Assembly: GCA_010030955.1 (NCBI GenBank)
Contig: RHBP01000095.1
Span: 1 to 6,600, forward strand
DNA: 6,600 nucleotides
Reading direction: 5' to 3'
From: Synechococcaceae bacterium WBB_10_009
Lineage (GTDB): Bacteria > Cyanobacteriota > Cyanobacteriia > PCC-6307 > Cyanobiaceae
Below are positions 5,854-6,600 of the stretch, piece after piece. Position 1 is the first letter of the stretch. Every line of letters starts with the position of its first letter. A program made the position numbers and the translations under genes. The notes beneath the pieces were generated by a model. It had not been told where the DNA came from, ran no database searches, and worked only from the letters and a program-made list of their open reading frames with translations.

Positions 5854-6103
5854 GCCGATCCCCCCGATGCGCTGAGCGGAGCACTGCTGCATTCATTCTG
5901 CAGCGTTGCGGAGAAGCGGGCGGGGCGCAAGCCGGCAATTTCAATAGAAAATCTCTGCAGATTTGCCCAAATGTCTTAATCAACCCGCCGAAATTCGTGT
6001 TTTTTCGCTGACTGCTTGCTGCCGTGAGAGCTCAGTCCCTGACTGGCCCGGTCTCGGATTGAACCTTTGTAACTGCAGGGCCAGAGGGCTCGGATTCCGC
6101 TTT
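5854..6103. promoter_or_regulatory. Divergent control region with an AT-rich island and inverted repeats
   Basis: This region separates the minus-strand lipoprotein/cbiG-cobJ operon from psaA. About 5937-6006 is strikingly AT-rich against the GC-rich surroundings, so promoters probably lie here for at least the operon. It holds a perfect inverted repeat AAATCT-CTGC-AGATTT (5949-5964), a plausible operator. A second one, GCTGCA-N7-TGCAGC (5886-5904), would fall in the operon leader. No strong -35/-10 pair for the minus strand is evident; TATTGA (5946 to 5941, minus) is the best -10 I can offer. No coding region is credible. Confidence 0.5.
6066..6073 (-). promoter_or_regulatory. Candidate HLR1 half-site upstream of psaA
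   Basis: On the minus strand this reads GTTACAAA, a full match to one half of the high-light-regulatory HLR1 consensus (G/T)TTACA(A/T)(A/T) bound by RpaB in cyanobacteria. The expected second half, 2 bp further on, is only a partial match (TTCAAT). It sits about 30 bp upstream of the proposed -10 box. RpaB control of photosystem I genes through such sites is established in other cyanobacteria; its use here is inferred. Confidence 0.3.
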
Positions 6104-6109
6104 TATACT
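6104..6109 (+). promoter_or_regulatory. Probable -10 box of the psaA promoter
   Basis: TATACT matches TATAAT at 5 of 6 positions and follows a T-rich step (CTTTTATACTT) in otherwise GC-rich DNA. Transcription would start near 6116. No good -35 hexamer lies 17 bp upstream (6081-6086), which fits activator-dependent promoters of photosystem genes. It implies a psaA leader of about 218 nt. Confidence 0.5.
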
Positions 6110-6115
6110 TCCGCC

Positions 6116-6333
6116 AGCGGTCCCCTCATTGGGGCCCAAGCTCCAGTCATGGCAGGGGGTTTCGGCTTCGGCTGAGCGCTCTGCGACTGGTGCCCATGGG
6201 GGTGCTTGGTTCGGGCTTCGGCCCTCGCCCTTCGCCTCCGTGGCTCCACTGGTGTTCCGCTCGGTGGTTTTCCGCCGGTGGCAACCAGCAGGGTGGACCT
6301 CCACCTCGACCCCGTCCCTCGAGGAACGTCTCG
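6116..6333 (+). promoter_or_regulatory. Long structured 5' leader of psaA
   Basis: If transcription starts near 6116, the leader carries several simple hairpins. They are CCCC-TCATT-GGGG (6122-6134), CGGC-TTCG-GCTG (6163-6174), GGGC-TTCG-GCCC (6213-6224) and GGTGG-ACCT-CCACC (6292-6305). The two UUCG hairpins lie in 15-bp copies that match at 13 positions (6158-6172 and 6208-6222). The last hairpin ends 15 bases before the ribosome-binding site GAGGA (6321-6325). GGTGG occurs three times (6263-6267, 6277-6281, 6292-6296) and could compete for the one CCACC. An 8-codon ORF (6149-6175) lies within it. A regulatory role is inferred. Confidence 0.4.
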
Positions 6334-6600
6334 ATGACCATCAGCCCACCAGAGCGTGGGAAGGCCAAGGCCCAGGTCGACCGGGTGAACAACCCGGCCA
6401 CCTTCGAACTGTTCGGCAAGCCCGGCCATTTCGACCGCAGCCTGGCCAAGGGTCCCAAAACCACCACCTGGGTTTGGAACCTCCACGCCAACGCTCACGA
6501 CTTCGACAGCCACACCAGTGATCTCGAAGAGGTCAGCCGGAAGATCTTTTCGGCCCACTTCGGTCACCTGGCCGTCATCTTCATTTGGCTGAGCGGTGCC
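6334..6600 (+). CDS. psaA: Photosystem I P700 apoprotein A1, N-terminal part (3' end outside window)
   Basis: PsaA forms, with PsaB, the thylakoid-membrane core of photosystem I, carrying the P700 chlorophylls and the early electron acceptors of light-driven electron transfer to ferredoxin. Only the first 89 codons are here; full proteins are about 750-770 residues. The reading MTISPPERGKAK, then NPATFELFGKPGHFDRSLAKG, KTTTWVWNLHANAHDFDSHT and SRKIFSAHFGHLAVIFIWLSG is unmistakable. It covers the cytoplasmic N-terminus and the start of the first transmembrane helix, with the chlorophyll-ligating histidine region HANAHDFDSH. The ATG at 6334 is chosen because it gives the conserved MTISPPERG start and follows GAGGA (6321-6325) at normal spacing. 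The frame stays open upstream to an ATG at 6196, but that extension is not PsaA-like. psaB would be expected downstream. The long upstream leader suggests control at the RNA level. Confidence 0.98.
   Translation, partial: MTISPPERGKAKAQVDRVNNPATFELFGKPGHFDRSLAKGPKTTTWVWNLHANAHDFDSHTSDLEEVSRKIFSAHFGHLAVIFIWLSGA

Noticed and set aside
4457..5875. A 472-codon plus-strand open frame opposite the lipoprotein gene, rich in Ser and Gly.
   Set aside because: The minus frame has a signal peptide, beta-rich domains and the ATGA junction with cbiG. The plus frame is mostly the mirror of the Pro/Glu repeats.
5854..5892. The longer start for the lipoprotein at ATG 5892.
   Set aside because: It adds 13 residues (MQQCSAQRIGGIG) before a typical signal peptide, and that ATG lies in the inverted repeat 5886-5904. 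The start at 5853 gives a standard lipoprotein signal with a G-rich stretch upstream.
6196..6333. An ATG at 6196 in the psaA frame with no stop before 6334, suggesting a 46-residue N-terminal extension of PsaA.
   Set aside because: The translated extension is Arg/Pro/Trp-rich and unlike any PsaA start. The ATG at 6334 gives the conserved MTISPPERG and has a ribosome-binding site, and the region is better explained as a leader.

Overview
The window reads as a piece of core chromosome from a GC-rich picocyanobacterium of the marine Synechococcus/Cyanobium group. The evidence is a PsaA N-terminus of the photosystem I type, the C-terminal half of a plant/cyanobacterial-type ferredoxin-dependent glutamate synthase, a fused CbiG-CobJ cobalamin protein (an arrangement known in cyanobacteria), and dense GC-rich coding. 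I see no transposase, phage, CRISPR, toxin-antitoxin or defence genes. I do not think the window holds an undescribed multi-gene system.

Layout, left to right. (1) The 3' end of glsF on + (1-1242). (2) A 150-bp GC-rich spacer full of short inverted repeats. (3) An unrecognised 59-aa ORF on + (1393-1572). Its TAG stop interlocks in a CTAG palindrome with the stop of lipA, which is on - (1569-2462). (4) tRNA-Pro(CGG) on + (2521-2594), starting 58 bp upstream of the lipA start codon. (5) A two-gene minus-strand operon read right to left: a proline/glutamate-rich lipoprotein of unknown function (4411-5853), joined by an ATGA stop/start overlap to cbiG-cobJ (2598-4414). The operon ends 3 bp from the tRNA 3' end. 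(6) A 480-bp spacer with an AT-rich island, a likely psaA promoter and a long, hairpin-rich leader. (7) The first 89 codons of psaA on + (6334 to the window edge).

The most informative observation is in cbiG-cobJ. The reading frame breaks at a tandem GGCAC/GGCAC duplication (GTGCC twice on +, 3499-3508). Removing one copy restores a continuous 603-residue CbiG-CobJ fusion and the motif ELGTASVAEAAAL across the join. As sequenced, the gene is split into a 360-aa truncated CbiG and a CobJ part in another frame. This is a real mutation, a sequence or assembly error, or a reversible slippage site.

The genes serve separate core pathways: nitrogen assimilation (glsF), lipoate cofactor synthesis (lipA), translation (tRNA-Pro), corrin ring synthesis (cbiG-cobJ) and photosynthetic electron transport (psaA). 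Only the lipoprotein and cbiG-cobJ look co-transcribed. The lipoprotein and the small ORF are the two genes whose function I cannot name.
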